DNA from: Bacillus sp. Xin1
GTDB taxonomy: Bacteria > Bacillota > Bacilli > Bacillales > Bacillaceae_G
Assembly: GCF_013314535.1 (NCBI RefSeq)
Contig: NZ_JABUAE010000014.1
Location: 1-64,000, forward strand
DNA: 64,000 nucleotides
Reading direction: 5' to 3'
Part shown: positions 34,127 to 43,860 of the stretch, in pieces
Layout of the letters: each line of letters starts with the position of its first letter
How positions within the stretch are numbered: the stretch's first letter is position 1
Program-made: the position numbers and the translations under genes
The notes under the pieces: generated by a model
What the model was told of the DNA's origin: nothing
Seen by the model: only the letters and a program-made list of their open reading frames with translations
Database searches by the model: none

Positions 34127-36226
34127 ATGAAGATTCGAATCTGTGCCACATTCATTTTTTTTCTATTAGTATGTTTGAATCCTTTTTTTACTTTTGCAAA
34201 AGGAGAGGAGGCAAAAGAAAGGGTCGTTTCACTTGTATATGATGATTCTGGCAGCATGCGAAATAACGATCGCTGGAAATATGCCAATTATGCTTTGCAA
34301 AGTTTAGTTGCATTATTAGATGAAAAAGATAGATTTTCATATGTTCCAATGAGTCGTCCTACTGAAGCGTTAAATGTTATGTTAACAAATGAAAAAAGGC
34401 AAACAGAGATCAATCAAATTGGGGCATGGAAGAACTATTTAAATACACCGTTTAGCGCAGTAGAGACCGCAATGCAATCTATTAAAAAGGAAGCGGACAT
34501 AAATGGAAAACGTGAATTTTGGCTTATTGTATTAACTGACGGGGCATTTAATGAATTAGAAAAAGAAAAAACTGGTGGTAAAGAGCAAATCACGCAGAAA
34601 CTAAAGGGATTTAAACAAGAAATGGAAGCGAAAAAAATATCATTACATCCAGTTTTAATAACAATGGAAGAGAATCTAGGACAGCAAGAGCAACAACAGA
34701 TGAATACGTTCAAAGAAATTTGGAAGAAAGAAATAAATGGTATTATCATGCCGACAAGCGGGGAAGATGGGGTCATTGAGAGTGTAAATCAGACTGCGGC
34801 TTTGATTGCGAATCGAGATCCATTTTCTTCTGTTGAATCTGTTGTGAAAACGAGTATATCAGGCAATAAATTAGAGGTTACTACACCATTTCCATTAAAA
34901 AGAATGACACTTGTGCAACAATCTTCTAATGCATCTCAATATCAAATCGAACAACTTTCTAAACCATTAGCAGTACAATCGTCCTTTTCGATTCATGCAC
35001 CAGGAGAATCGAAATTATATGGAGGTATTACACATATTATTGCTACGAACGGTGAAGTGATGAAACCAGGGACATATACGTTAGAAATTGATAGAGATAT
35101 TGTGAAAGAAGGATTGAAAGTACTTGTCGAACCAGCACTTGATTATACCGTTTCTACTTATGATAAAGAGGATGAATCGAAAAGAAATGTAGAGAAAATG
35201 TATGAGGGAACGAAAGCAGTGATTGAAGCGAAACCGACGGATTTACCCATTCAATCTTCTTATTTCCAAGCAGAAATAGAACTAGATGGAAAACAGCATC
35301 CAATGAAATGGGATAATAAAAGAAAACTATTTTACTATGAAACGCAAGTTGGAAAACAGCCAGTACGCGGAAAAATTCATATGAATATAAAGGGGTTTTA
35401 CAGGCAAACGAGAGAGTTCCGAATTGATCCGATGCCAAAGGCAAAATTATCTTTGCAGATTATAACGAAAGATTATGAAGAAAAGGTGACGAATTTAGAA
35501 AAAAGCAAACCATTTGTGTTGCAGCCATTACTGAATGGTGAACCAATGGCAGAAGGGGAAGTAAAGAAGCTATTGCAATCTACTGGTGTCACATCTCATC
35601 AATCGATCAACTACGAACTGCGGCAACATGACAATCAAATTTATGTGTATCCTCGTCCTTATTACTCCGATACATTCAATTTTACAGATACCGGCACCAT
35701 AGAAGCTACCATCACTATAAACGATTTAAGGTTACAAAAAGTGAAAAAAACGATTTCGTTTCATATTCAAAATGCACCATTTTGGGAACGTTATGCGATA
35801 ATTTTTCAACTCGTAATTCCAGTTGCATTACTGTTTTTGCTTGTTACAATTCTTGTTTTAGGATGGATTGTCCGGCCGAGATTTCATCGGAAAGCAATGT
35901 TGTACTACGAATGGGATCAAGAGGTAGCGAAAGATTGGCTTTATCAATCAGAACCAGAATTATTAAAAAATAAATGGTGGAAACATTATTTTGGTATTCC
36001 ATTTCGAGCAGAACGAAAGACGATACAATCCGTAACCTTTATAGCGAAAAAAGGTTCGAAGTCTGTGTTTGTAGCAAAGGAATCACAAGTGATTGGTATG
36101 ATCATTGACGGTATGTTTATAACAGAGGAAGAGGTCGGAAATGAGCATAAGACATTATATCCGAATGAGATTTTATTGATTGATCGGGGGTATGGAAAGG
36201 AAATCTATCGATACGAATGTGAATGA
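34127..36226 (+). CDS. Membrane-anchored von Willebrand factor A-domain protein
   Basis: A 699-residue exported protein. It has a signal peptide (about 1-25, CATFIFFLLVCLNPFFTFA), a VWA domain (about 32-240) with the MIDAS metal site DDSGS at residues 39-43 and the later LIVLTDGAFNE strand, then beta-rich Ig-like regions. A membrane span (about 557-581) leads to a C-terminal cytoplasmic part of about 110 residues. The start is ATG 34127; GGTGG lies 12 bases upstream, a rather long spacing. The next gene encodes a tubulin/FtsZ-like protein, and VWA proteins are known partners of the FtsZ-like-1/Tubulin_2 family, so the two probably form one envelope-associated machine. Confidence 0.85.
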   Translation: MKIRICATFIFFLLVCLNPFFTFAKGEEAKERVVSLVYDDSGSMRNNDRWKYANYALQSLVALLDEKDRFSYVPMSRPTEALNVMLTNEKRQTEINQIGAWKNYLNTPFSAVETAMQSIKKEADINGKREFWLIVLTDGAFNELEKEKTGGKEQITQKLKGFKQEMEAKKISLHPVLITMEENLGQQEQQQMNTFKEIWKKEINGIIMPTSGEDGVIESVNQTAALIANRDPFSSVESVVKTSISGNKLEVTTPFPLKRMTLVQQSSNASQYQIEQLSKPLAVQSSFSIHAPGESKLYGGITHIIATNGEVMKPGTYTLEIDRDIVKEGLKVLVEPALDYTVSTYDKEDESKRNVEKMYEGTKAVIEAKPTDLPIQSSYFQAEIELDGKQHPMKWDNKRKLFYYETQVGKQPVRGKIHMNIKGFYRQTREFRIDPMPKAKLSLQIITKDYEEKVTNLEKSKPFVLQPLLNGEPMAEGEVKKLLQSTGVTSHQSINYELRQHDNQIYVYPRPYYSDTFNFTDTGTIEATITINDLRLQKVKKTISFHIQNAPFWERYAIIFQLVIPVALLFLLVTILVLGWIVRPRFHRKAMLYYEWDQEVAKDWLYQSEPELLKNKWWKHYFGIPFRAERKTIQSVTFIAKKGSKSVFVAKESQVIGMIIDGMFITEEEVGNEHKTLYPNEILLIDRGYGKEIYRYECE

Positions 36227-36233
36227 TAGGAAG

Positions 36234-36373
36234 TTCAAAAAGTCCGGTAAAGATAGCTTTCGCATTTCGTCGTTGCATCGCCAGTCCGGTACTCATGTAG
36301 TGTTAGCTACACTCCGTATCCTCCTGGCTTCTGCGCCTTGAACTGCTCGGCTCTCTTTATCCTCCTTTTTGAA
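36234..36373. repeat. 140-bp structured repeat-like element with terminal inverted repeats
   Basis: It is bounded by TTCAAAAAG and CTTTTTGAA (9-bp perfect inverted ends). Inside are a direct repeat AGTCCGGTA (36242, 36293), a hairpin GTAGTGT-TA-GCTAC and several CTCC-rich blocks. The GC content is clearly higher than the flanks. It has no coding frame. It looks like a mobile intergenic element of the bcr kind; a second copy is not present in this window. Confidence 0.6.
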
Positions 36374-36399
36374 TACGTACTAATAGGAAGGTGGTTCAC

Positions 36400-39300
36400 A
36401 TGACATTACAAGTTCCTACAATTTTAATTGGTTTAGGTGGAATCGGGAGCACTGTTACACATCAAATATATGAAAGATTGCCAGAGGAGCGACGTAAAAA
36501 GGTAGCGATGCACGTGTTTGATACAGACGTGAATACATTAAGTAAATTTGAACACATTCGTAAGTTTAAGACACAAACGAGCTCTAGTAAAACGCCCAGG
36601 GAATATATTGCGGGGGATCCAACGATTCCAGAATGGTTTCCAATGGATCCTACTATTCTTGATAAGCCGTTAACAGAAGGAGCTGGTCAACTTCGTGTGA
36701 TTTCACGTTTAGCTCTTCGGGCGGCGATGAAAGAAGATAAATTGACTGCTTTTTGGCAAGAAATCGAAAAGATTTTTCCGGTTACAAGTGATCAAACAGA
36801 GTATGGTGTTCGTGTTATTATCGTTACATCATTAGCTGGTGGTACTGGTTCAGGGATGTTTTTACAAATTGCATTGTATCTACGCGAGATGCTTCGAAAA
36901 AAATTACAGCATCATAACATTTTAATACGCGGTGCATTTTTAATGCCAGATGCACTGGTGAAAACGCGCACGGTTAGTGCGAAAGAATTTGAAACTGTGC
37001 AGGCGAATGGCTATGCGTCATTAAAAGAACTACACGCGATTACACTTGGCTCAACAGGTGAATTATCAAAACGGGGCGGTGTAACAATTGAACTAGAGTA
37101 TCGTCCAGATCAAGTAGATGAAGACGGAAGAACGAATCATACAATTAAAGAGCATCATTTACCATATAATTATTGTTTCTTATATGATTATGAGAATTTA
37201 CATGGTCATCATTTACACAATCTATCAGATTACATGGAACAAATGACAAATACGATTTATTTACAGTTATTTAGTCCAATGTCTACAAGTCATTTCGCAC
37301 AAGAAGATAATCAAATTCAGCAATTGGCGGAATCAAACGGGAAAGCGCGTTATTGCGGTGCTGGAACTGCAAAGCTCATTTATCCGTATGAGCATGTACT
37401 AAAATATTGTGCTTTAAAATGGGCGGTGCAAGGGTTAGATGAATCGTGGTTACATTTAGATCAATTGTTTCAAGAGAAAAAACAACGGTATGAACAAGAT
37501 GTTCGTCGTGGTATGCAGCGTGAGAAGCCAGAGCGAGGAAAGAGTTATTTAGAAGATTTAGAGCATCTTGCCACTCGCCCGGAGCAAGCGCATATTTTCT
37601 ATCGACAAATGTATAATGAAACGCGTGAAGGAGCTGAAGGCGGGAAGGTTGGAGTTGCGAAATCAAAGCTGTTTTTAGAAGCAGTTGAAAGCTATGTACA
37701 TCGTACTGTACAAAAAGACGAAGAGTTAAATAGGTTGCAGCATGAATGTAAAATATATGCCGCAAAGCTTAAAATAATGGAGCAAATGAAGGGAGAAGTG
37801 GCAAGAGTTGATCACGCTGTTCGGTTGTATGCTTATGCGATACCAAGCCGCGTACATGAGCATGTGACGACACTTTTATACGACATGATCGAATCAGACC
37901 GCTATACACCAAGTGGATCAGAGGGACAGTCATACCAACTGAATACATGGTTTCTAAAGAAAACAGAAGCTGTTCACCCAGTGGCCGCTCGTTTTATGTT
38001 GTATGAGATTCGTAAGCAATTAGTCGAGAAAATGAATCGATTACATGAGAATAATGAACAGAAGCGCAATTTAATTCAAAATTACGATAAGAAATTTAAT
38101 GTAAGCAATATTGATGGTACAGTAACAGCGGTACGCCGCGTTGAACTTGCACAGCAGCAAGGGTGGTTTGGAAAGATGTTCTACAATCAGCAGCGTACAT
38201 TCCGAAAAGAATTCGAAGATATCATCACACAATATGTGCATAAGTTGAATGAATATCGTAAAGAAATGTTACTTGAACTTGTTTATCAATCACTATATCA
38301 AGCTGTAAACAAAATGATTCAACATTGGGAAAGATTCTTTGATAACTTACAGGAGACACGTGAAAACTTACTATTTGAAATTCAAAAACGGAGTAAAGAA
38401 TTTGAAGGGAGAACAAATCCGACAAATGTATATGTGTTAGCAGATGAAAAATTACAAGAAAAAATATGGCAAGATATGCAGCAACATTTAAATTTAGGTG
38501 TACTTCCAAAGGATATATCAGCGGAGATTTATATGAGTTTGTACGGGGAATATTGCCGCGATGCGCAAGCAGAAGAAAGTCAATCGAAGAAGGTAGAAGA
38601 TTTTTATCGAGAGCATATTTTAACGTATTGTTATTCAGAGCTCCAAGTTCGATATCGAGACAAACTAGAACTCAATATTATTGAAGCATTACGAAAAGAA
38701 GCTGACTTTAAAAAACGTGATCGTAATGAATACGTAAGAGAAAAAATTGAAGACCTCTTTCATTTAGCAAGTCCATTTATTCCGAAAGTAGCTCATCATC
38801 GAGAGTTACAATATTGGGGTATACATCCTTCGCTAAAACAAGAATTACAAGAAGAACTTTTGCAAGAAATATTCCAAGAAAAAGATACGGTGAATGAAGC
38901 ATTTTCGCAATTTGAGGTAATTTGTTACCGAGCGCATTATGGATTGTCATTGCAAGATTTTCCTAAACTTTCTTCTGGTCATATCGCAAATGGTTTTATG
39001 CATGATAAAGGTGATTATTTTCAATCGTATTATCGCCGTGTGAATAAATTAAATATCAAAAAATCGAATTTAACACCGCATTTAGATAAATATTGGCACT
39101 TACCAGCCTTTATGCCGGACTTAAATGCGACGCAAACAAAATTAGATTATGATAAATGTAATCGTGCTCTTCTTTATGCATATATGTACCGGTGGATTAG
39201 TCTTGTCGCTGTCGACGGTCAATTTGTCTATCAATATAACGGTGTAGGGCGTAGCTTCTTAATACAGTCCATGGGGAAAAATATTTCAAGTGAAAGTTAT

Positions 39301-39762
39301 AAATTGCACCGTGCATTGCTTCATAATCCATTTATTTATGAAAATATTTTGTCGCGTTTTGAAGAAGAACAAGAAAAAGCAATGCTCCAAGGCGGACATT
39401 TGTACACGCAAGCTTTTGTGTTAGGTGCACAAGATGTAAGATGGCTTAGAAAAGAACATGTCCATAATATTTTAGATATTATTTTAATGTATGATCGGGA
39501 GGCAAAGTATGATCCAACGTTAGAGGAAACATCAGATGAATTGTTACGGTTACTTCTTGATGAAATTTTAGTTTATTTCCAAGATTATTATGGAACTGGT
39601 GCTGAAATGGTAGCAAAGAAAGAAGCAGAGTTGTTTGTAAAACAACTATGGGACCGTTCGCATGCGAAAGGCTATGTGGATCCAAATAGTGCACCTTATA
39701 AAAAATGGCAACATGTATTACATGTTCAAGATGAGGAACAAGACACAAAAACGAATGTATAG
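36400..39762 (+). CDS. Tubulin/FtsZ-like protein (Tubulin_2 / FtsZ-like-1 family)
   Basis: A 1120-residue cytoplasmic protein. The N-terminus has a nucleotide-binding GLGGIGST loop (about 11-18) and the tubulin/FtsZ signature GGTGSG at 147-152 in VTSLAGGTGSGMF. About 750 residues of mostly helical, charged sequence follow, with coiled-coil stretches near 440-470 and 545-600. This matches the large FtsZ-like-1 proteins (Pfam Tubulin_2) described by Makarova and Koonin as linked to VWA proteins and membrane remodelling. The start is ATG 36400 behind GGAAGGTGG; GTG at 36391 is inside that RBS. It follows the VWA gene with only the 140-bp repeat between. Confidence 0.85.
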   Translation: MTLQVPTILIGLGGIGSTVTHQIYERLPEERRKKVAMHVFDTDVNTLSKFEHIRKFKTQTSSSKTPREYIAGDPTIPEWFPMDPTILDKPLTEGAGQLRVISRLALRAAMKEDKLTAFWQEIEKIFPVTSDQTEYGVRVIIVTSLAGGTGSGMFLQIALYLREMLRKKLQHHNILIRGAFLMPDALVKTRTVSAKEFETVQANGYASLKELHAITLGSTGELSKRGGVTIELEYRPDQVDEDGRTNHTIKEHHLPYNYCFLYDYENLHGHHLHNLSDYMEQMTNTIYLQLFSPMSTSHFAQEDNQIQQLAESNGKARYCGAGTAKLIYPYEHVLKYCALKWAVQGLDESWLHLDQLFQEKKQRYEQDVRRGMQREKPERGKSYLEDLEHLATRPEQAHIFYRQMYNETREGAEGGKVGVAKSKLFLEAVESYVHRTVQKDEELNRLQHECKIYAAKLKIMEQMKGEVARVDHAVRLYAYAIPSRVHEHVTTLLYDMIESDRYTPSGSEGQSYQLNTWFLKKTEAVHPVAARFMLYEIRKQLVEKMNRLHENNEQKRNLIQNYDKKFNVSNIDGTVTAVRRVELAQQQGWFGKMFYNQQRTFRKEFEDIITQYVHKLNEYRKEMLLELVYQSLYQAVNKMIQHWERFFDNLQETRENLLFEIQKRSKEFEGRTNPTNVYVLADEKLQEKIWQDMQQHLNLGVLPKDISAEIYMSLYGEYCRDAQAEESQSKKVEDFYREHILTYCYSELQVRYRDKLELNIIEALRKEADFKKRDRNEYVREKIEDLFHLASPFIPKVAHHRELQYWGIHPSLKQELQEELLQEIFQEKDTVNEAFSQFEVICYRAHYGLSLQDFPKLSSGHIANGFMHDKGDYFQSYYRRVNKLNIKKSNLTPHLDKYWHLPAFMPDLNATQTKLDYDKCNRALLYAYMYRWISLVAVDGQFVYQYNGVGRSFLIQSMGKNISSESYKLHRALLHNPFIYENILSRFEEEQEKAMLQGGHLYTQAFVLGAQDVRWLRKEHVHNILDIILMYDREAKYDPTLEETSDELLRLLLDEILVYFQDYYGTGAEMVAKKEAELFVKQLWDRSHAKGYVDPNSAPYKKWQHVLHVQDEEQDTKTNV

Positions 39763-39819
39763 AATGAAGATAGGGAACCCTTAATTATGCCAATACTATT
39801 TTTGAAAAGAGGGGTTCAG

Positions 39820-39963
39820 GTGCCATTTTTAGGAAGCGTGTATCAAATATTTGGATTATATCCTGAGATTTATCATACGATGATTTCGATGGAAATGCAG
39901 GAAGAAGAATTGCGTGATGAGCATGTGGAAAAGAACAATACGGAAATAGAAATGGAAGATTAG
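39820..39963 (+). CDS. 47-residue acidic peptide downstream of tubulin-like gene
   Basis: The frame starts GTG at 39820 with AGAGGGG four bases upstream, encodes an MPFLGSVYQIFG start, then PEIYHTMISMEMQEEE and an acidic tail ending EIEMED, and stops just before a strong terminator. An in-frame ATG at 39787 would add 11 residues but has a poorer RBS. No family is recognised. It is the last gene of the VWA/tubulin-like cluster and may be a small partner or adaptor. Confidence 0.6.
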   Translation: MPFLGSVYQIFGLYPEIYHTMISMEMQEEELRDEHVEKNNTEIEMED

Positions 39964-39964
39964 G

Positions 39965-39999
39965 AAAAACCATGCAGAGCTTTATCTGCATGGTTTTTT
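39965..39999. terminator. Convergent terminator (tubulin cluster / brnQ)
   Basis: AAAAACCATGCAGA pairs with TCTGCATGGTTTTT around GCTTTA; it overlaps the brnQ stop on the minus strand and serves both sides. Confidence 0.9.
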
Positions 40000-41344
40000 A
40001 ATGATTCGTTTTCGGAGTACTGGTAATGAATTTCATTCGGAATACATAAATGAAGTAACCGATACACCCTCCAACAAATGCAGGACAGATCCAACCTAAA
40101 CCTGCATCATATAAAGGAAGAAATTTAGAGAAAATAACATGAATTGCTTGAATAGGTATATTTGCTGCATTTAGTCCATCAAACAAACTAACGACAAAAG
40201 TTAGGAGTAAGCTCCATTGATATACCTCTGTTCTACCTTTAAATATAGGGTGCAAAAATGTTAAAACAATTAGCATAATTGCTAGTGGATATATCGCTGT
40301 AAGTACTGGCACAGAAACCGCAACTAATTCTGTCAAACCAAGATTTGCAATCAATGCGCTAAAAATAGAAAGCATAACAGCAAATGTTTTATAAGATATT
40401 TTAGGGAATACTTTATGGAAGTATGAAGAGCATGATGTTACAAGTCCAACGCTTGTTGTTAAACATGCAACAGTAATCATTAAGCCTAACAATAAATTGC
40501 CCAGAGAACTAAAATAATAATTAGCTACTTTAGCTAATACTTCTCCTCCATTTGTTAAATGCCCTAGTTTAGATACGCTAGCGGCTCCCATATAAGAAAG
40601 TGAAGTATAAACAATTGCTAATACAATTGCTGCAATACCAGCAGCCTTGGCACAAACGCTCACTATTTCTTTTTTATCATAAGTACCTTTCTCTTTTATA
40701 GCATTGATAATAATAATGCCGAATACAAAAGATGCAAGTGTATCCATTGTTAAGTAGCCTTCTTGGAAACCTTTAAAAAAAGAATTGTTTACAAATTCTT
40801 TTGTAGGTGCCTGAATAGGACCAATTGGTTGGACAAACGCTGCAACTACTAAAATCCCGATGAATGTAAGTTTGATAGGTGTTAAAAGTTTGCCAACAAC
40901 ATCTACAATTTTCGCCGGATTAAACGAGAACCAACATGTAATACTAAAGAAAATGACTGTGAAAATAAGTAATGCAACCGTTTCTGTTCCGTTAGATAAA
41001 AATGGTTTTACACCTATTTCAAAAGAAACACTTCCAGCTCTAGGGAGTGCAAATAACGGACCAATTGCTAAATAGAGAATAAATGTGTACACAGCACTGA
41101 ACCAAGGATGAACACGATTCGCTAATGTTTGTAAATCATCACTACCAGAAATGCCAAATGCTAGAACGCCTAACAAAGGAAGACCTACTCCTGTAATTAA
41201 AAATCCAGCAGTAGCAATCCATACATTATGCCCAGCTGCTTGTCCTAACATAGCTGGAAAAATTAAATTTCCAGCACCAAAAAACAGTGCAAATAACATA
41301 AGTCCAATTATAAGAATACGAGAAAAGGGCGCTTTATTTGCCAA
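39998..41344 (-). CDS. brnQ: Branched-chain amino acid:cation symporter BrnQ
   Basis: A 448-residue LIVCS-family importer of leucine, isoleucine and valine with about 12 membrane spans. The N-terminal block LFALFFGAGNLIFPAMLG is the family signature, with GPLFALPRAGSVSFEIGV further on. The start is TTG at 41344 with GGAGG seven bases upstream. It is divergent from an amino acid permease across a 679-base gap. A CodY-like site at 41395-41409 would fit nutrient repression. B. cereus group genomes carry several BrnQ paralogs, so the number of this one is unknown. Confidence 0.95.
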   Translation of the reverse strand: MANKAPFSRILIIGLMLFALFFGAGNLIFPAMLGQAAGHNVWIATAGFLITGVGLPLLGVLAFGISGSDDLQTLANRVHPWFSAVYTFILYLAIGPLFALPRAGSVSFEIGVKPFLSNGTETVALLIFTVIFFSITCWFSFNPAKIVDVVGKLLTPIKLTFIGILVVAAFVQPIGPIQAPTKEFVNNSFFKGFQEGYLTMDTLASFVFGIIIINAIKEKGTYDKKEIVSVCAKAAGIAAIVLAIVYTSLSYMGAASVSKLGHLTNGGEVLAKVANYYFSSLGNLLLGLMITVACLTTSVGLVTSCSSYFHKVFPKISYKTFAVMLSIFSALIANLGLTELVAVSVPVLTAIYPLAIMLIVLTFLHPIFKGRTEVYQWSLLLTFVVSLFDGLNAANIPIQAIHVIFSKFLPLYDAGLGWICPAFVGGCIGYFIYVFRMKFITSTPKTNH

Positions 41345-41394
41345 CTTAAAACCTCCATCGAAATAATTATTAAAAATACCATAATGTTACATAG

Positions 41395-41409
41395 AAAATT
41401 CTGAATTTT
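41395..41409. promoter_or_regulatory. Candidate CodY box upstream of brnQ
   Basis: AAAATTCTGAATTTT is a palindrome matching the CodY consensus AATTTTCWGAAAATT at 11 of 15 positions. brnQ genes are known CodY targets in Firmicutes. This is a weak match and is offered only because of the context. Confidence 0.3.
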
Positions 41410-42023
41410 AAAATTATTATATTCACAACGTTTTTTATTATACTAATATGAATTTTATATAGCAACAAAAAATTTCTTTTTTGAATTAATAATAAAAAAG
41501 AAATTTAAGATTTGAAATTCAAATCATGCAAATAATAGAGTTAAGATACAATCAAATGATTGTTATTTTTATTTCGCAAAAATAATTTCAATTATGAAAT
41601 AGTTACGAGCATATGTATCTTGTAGGGGATAGTGAATAAAAAATCAATATTAGAAAAATAAATAAAGAGATAATCCTGGTGATAATTAGAATGTAATGAT
41701 TTGATTTTGTAAAATAACACGATTTGTTACATAATTATCTATTTGAAATGAGTGATCTTATTATTGACAATTGAATTAATTATATGATAAATTCAATCCT
41801 GTTTCTCAGTGATGCATCATTTGAAAGAATATTGTATAGGGAATTTAAATGTATATTTTTTAGAATTTTGTGTTTTCAAAATGTGAAATATGGAAAAGGT
41901 GAAGTTTATAGTTATTAAAAAATAATAATTATAAAACCCTAAAAAGGAATAGAAGAGGTTGTTTAGTAAGAGATTATATTGAAAACGAGGTTTCTATCAA
42001 TGAGTCTACTAATTTAAAAGGAA
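41410..42023. other. AT-rich divergent promoter region with a long permease leader
   Basis: There is no intact gene. TTGACA (41764-41769), 17 bases, ATAAAT (41787-41792) is a good promoter for the APC permease and would give a leader of about 225 bases. Within 41957-42023 the DNA looks like decayed or frameshifted N-terminal coding sequence for the permease: LFSKRLY in one frame, then IENEVSINESTNLKGNE in another. Confidence 0.45.
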
Positions 42024-43382
42024 ATGAATGAAGAAAAGAAAAGGGTATTGAACCAAACGTTAGGAGCATTTGACTTAACTCTTTTAGGAATTGGGGCAAT
42101 TATTGGAACTGGTATTTTCGTACTAACAGGTATTGTAGCGGCGAAACATGCTGGTCCAGCGATTGTTCTATCTCTTGTATTGGCTGCAATTGTTTGTGCC
42201 TGTGTGGCACTTTGTTATGCTGAATTTGCTGCTACTGTCCCAGTGTCCGGTAGTGTATATTCTTATACATATATTACATTAGGAGAAATTTTTGCTTTTA
42301 TAGTTAGTTGGTGTGTCATGTTAGAATATTTATTAGCAACCTCTGCAGTAGCAGCTGGGTGGTCCGCTTATTTTCAATCATTACTTCTAGGATTTCATAT
42401 TAAAATTCCTACTCTTTTTGCCTCGGCACCGGGCATGGGGAAAGGTGGAATCATTGATTTACCTGCAGTTTTTATTATTTTAGTTGTTACATTTTTATTA
42501 AGTCGTGGTGCGAAAGAAAGTGCGCGTATTAACAATATAATGGTTATTATTAAACTTGCTGTTATTTTAGGATTTATTATTGTAGGTGGACAATATGTAA
42601 AATCAGAGAATTGGCAACCATTTCTTCCGTTTGGATTTCACGGTGTTATTGGGGGAGCGGCTACTGTGTTTTTCGCCTTTTTAGGTTTTGATGCAGTTGC
42701 TACAGCAGCTGAAGAAGTGAAACGCCCACAACGAAATGTTCCAATTGGTCTTCTTGTATCGTTATGTATTTGTACAATTCTTTATATTGGTGTTTCATTT
42801 GTTTTAACAGGAATGGTACCATTTACTGAATTGAATGTAGCTGATCCAGTTGCCTATGCATTACGTATTGTAGGAGAGGATAAAATTGCAGGTTTGTTAT
42901 CAGTAGGAGCCATTGCTGGTTTAACTACAGTGCTTTTAGTAGCCATGTTTGCTTTTATACGGATATCTTACCCAATGAGTCGTGATGGATTACTTCCAAA
43001 GAAGCTTTCAAGTGTGCATAAACGTTTCCAAACACCATTCCTTAATACATGGATTGCAGGAATTCTCGCAGCACTTTTAGCTGGGCTTTTAGATTTAAAT
43101 TTATTGGCGAATTTAGTGAATATAGGAACGATAACAGCTTTTATATTTGTATCTATTGCGGTAATTGTACTGCGTAAAACAAATCCAAATATAGAAAGAC
43201 CATTTCGTGCACCATTGGTTCCTTTTTTACCAATCATGTCAATAATAAGTTGTATGTATTTAGCTTTAAATCTTTCTCAAGTAACGTTAATCAGTTTTAT
43301 GGTTTGGATTATGATAGGTATTTTGGTTTATTTTGTGTATGCTAAAAAGCATAGTAATATAAGAAAAAGAAATAGCGTATAA
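42024..43382 (+). CDS. APC-family amino acid permease
   Basis: A 452-residue amino acid/polyamine/organocation transporter with 12 predicted spans. The first span contains the conserved GIGAIIGTGIFVLTG and later blocks FFAFLGFDAVATAAEEVKRPQRNVP and SYPMSRDGLLPKK, as in YfnA/CAT-type permeases. The called ATG has AAAAGG only two or three bases upstream, which is poor spacing. The N-terminal cytoplasmic tail is short (MNEEKKRVLNQTLGAFDL), and related-looking codons lie upstream in other frames, so the native start may have been lost by frameshift. The substrate is unknown. Confidence 0.85.
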   Translation: MNEEKKRVLNQTLGAFDLTLLGIGAIIGTGIFVLTGIVAAKHAGPAIVLSLVLAAIVCACVALCYAEFAATVPVSGSVYSYTYITLGEIFAFIVSWCVMLEYLLATSAVAAGWSAYFQSLLLGFHIKIPTLFASAPGMGKGGIIDLPAVFIILVVTFLLSRGAKESARINNIMVIIKLAVILGFIIVGGQYVKSENWQPFLPFGFHGVIGGAATVFFAFLGFDAVATAAEEVKRPQRNVPIGLLVSLCICTILYIGVSFVLTGMVPFTELNVADPVAYALRIVGEDKIAGLLSVGAIAGLTTVLLVAMFAFIRISYPMSRDGLLPKKLSSVHKRFQTPFLNTWIAGILAALLAGLLDLNLLANLVNIGTITAFIFVSIAVIVLRKTNPNIERPFRAPLVPFLPIMSIISCMYLALNLSQVTLISFMVWIMIGILVYFVYAKKHSNIRKRNSV

Positions 43383-43403
43383 AGTGTAACAACTATATCC
43401 CTA

Positions 43404-43461
43404 AGGTTGATTGTTAGCTCTCATCAATTTAGCTTTTACTACCTGCGAATAGCGGGATAAA
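43404..43461 (-). repeat. Short bcr1-like remnant (reverse orientation)
   Basis: Read on the minus strand: TTTATCCCGC, TATTCGCAGGTAGTA, then an AT-rich tail. It resembles the remnant at 22327-22381. A terminator-like pair CTGTAG/CTACAG (about 43469-43530) follows and may end the permease transcript. Confidence 0.5.
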
Positions 43462-43605
43462 TAATTGAAATAATAGCTGTAGGCTGAAAAGATAGCTTGT
43501 TTACAAGTAATTCTTTACTGTCTACAGCGATTTTTATTTGTATATAAATAAAAAACTTATTGTTGTAGAGAGAATTAAAAAAAGAAAGTGATGTGAGAAT
43601 TAATA

Positions 43606-43860
43606 ATGTTCGTAAAATGTATGTATATATTGTGTATGAGTGTTGTTGCTTTTTCGATGATGGGACTTGATAAACGTAAAGCAGTGAAAAAACAATGGCG
43701 TACCCCTGAGAGTACATTGTTTTTAGTATCTGCAGCAGGGGGAGCAATCGGAACGTGGATTGGAATGTATGTTTTTCACCATAAAACTCATAAAAATAAA
43801 TTTAAAATGGGTATACCACTTCTTGTTGTCATCAATTCATATGTTTTATGGGTAATTTAA
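43606..43860 (+). CDS. DUF1294 small membrane protein
   Basis: An 84-residue protein with two or three short membrane segments and the DUF1294 pattern: MGLDKRKAVKKQWRTPE, LFLVSAAGGAIGTWIGM, then FHHKTHKNKFKMGIPL. The function of the family is unknown. The RBS is weak (GTGAG about ten bases upstream), but no better start exists and the whole domain is present. Confidence 0.85.
   Translation: MFVKCMYILCMSVVAFSMMGLDKRKAVKKQWRTPESTLFLVSAAGGAIGTWIGMYVFHHKTHKNKFKMGIPLLVVINSYVLWVI

Noticed and set aside
41793-42023. Riboswitch or T-box in the permease leader
   Set aside because: No T-box motif and no recognisable riboswitch core or terminator/antiterminator pair is present.
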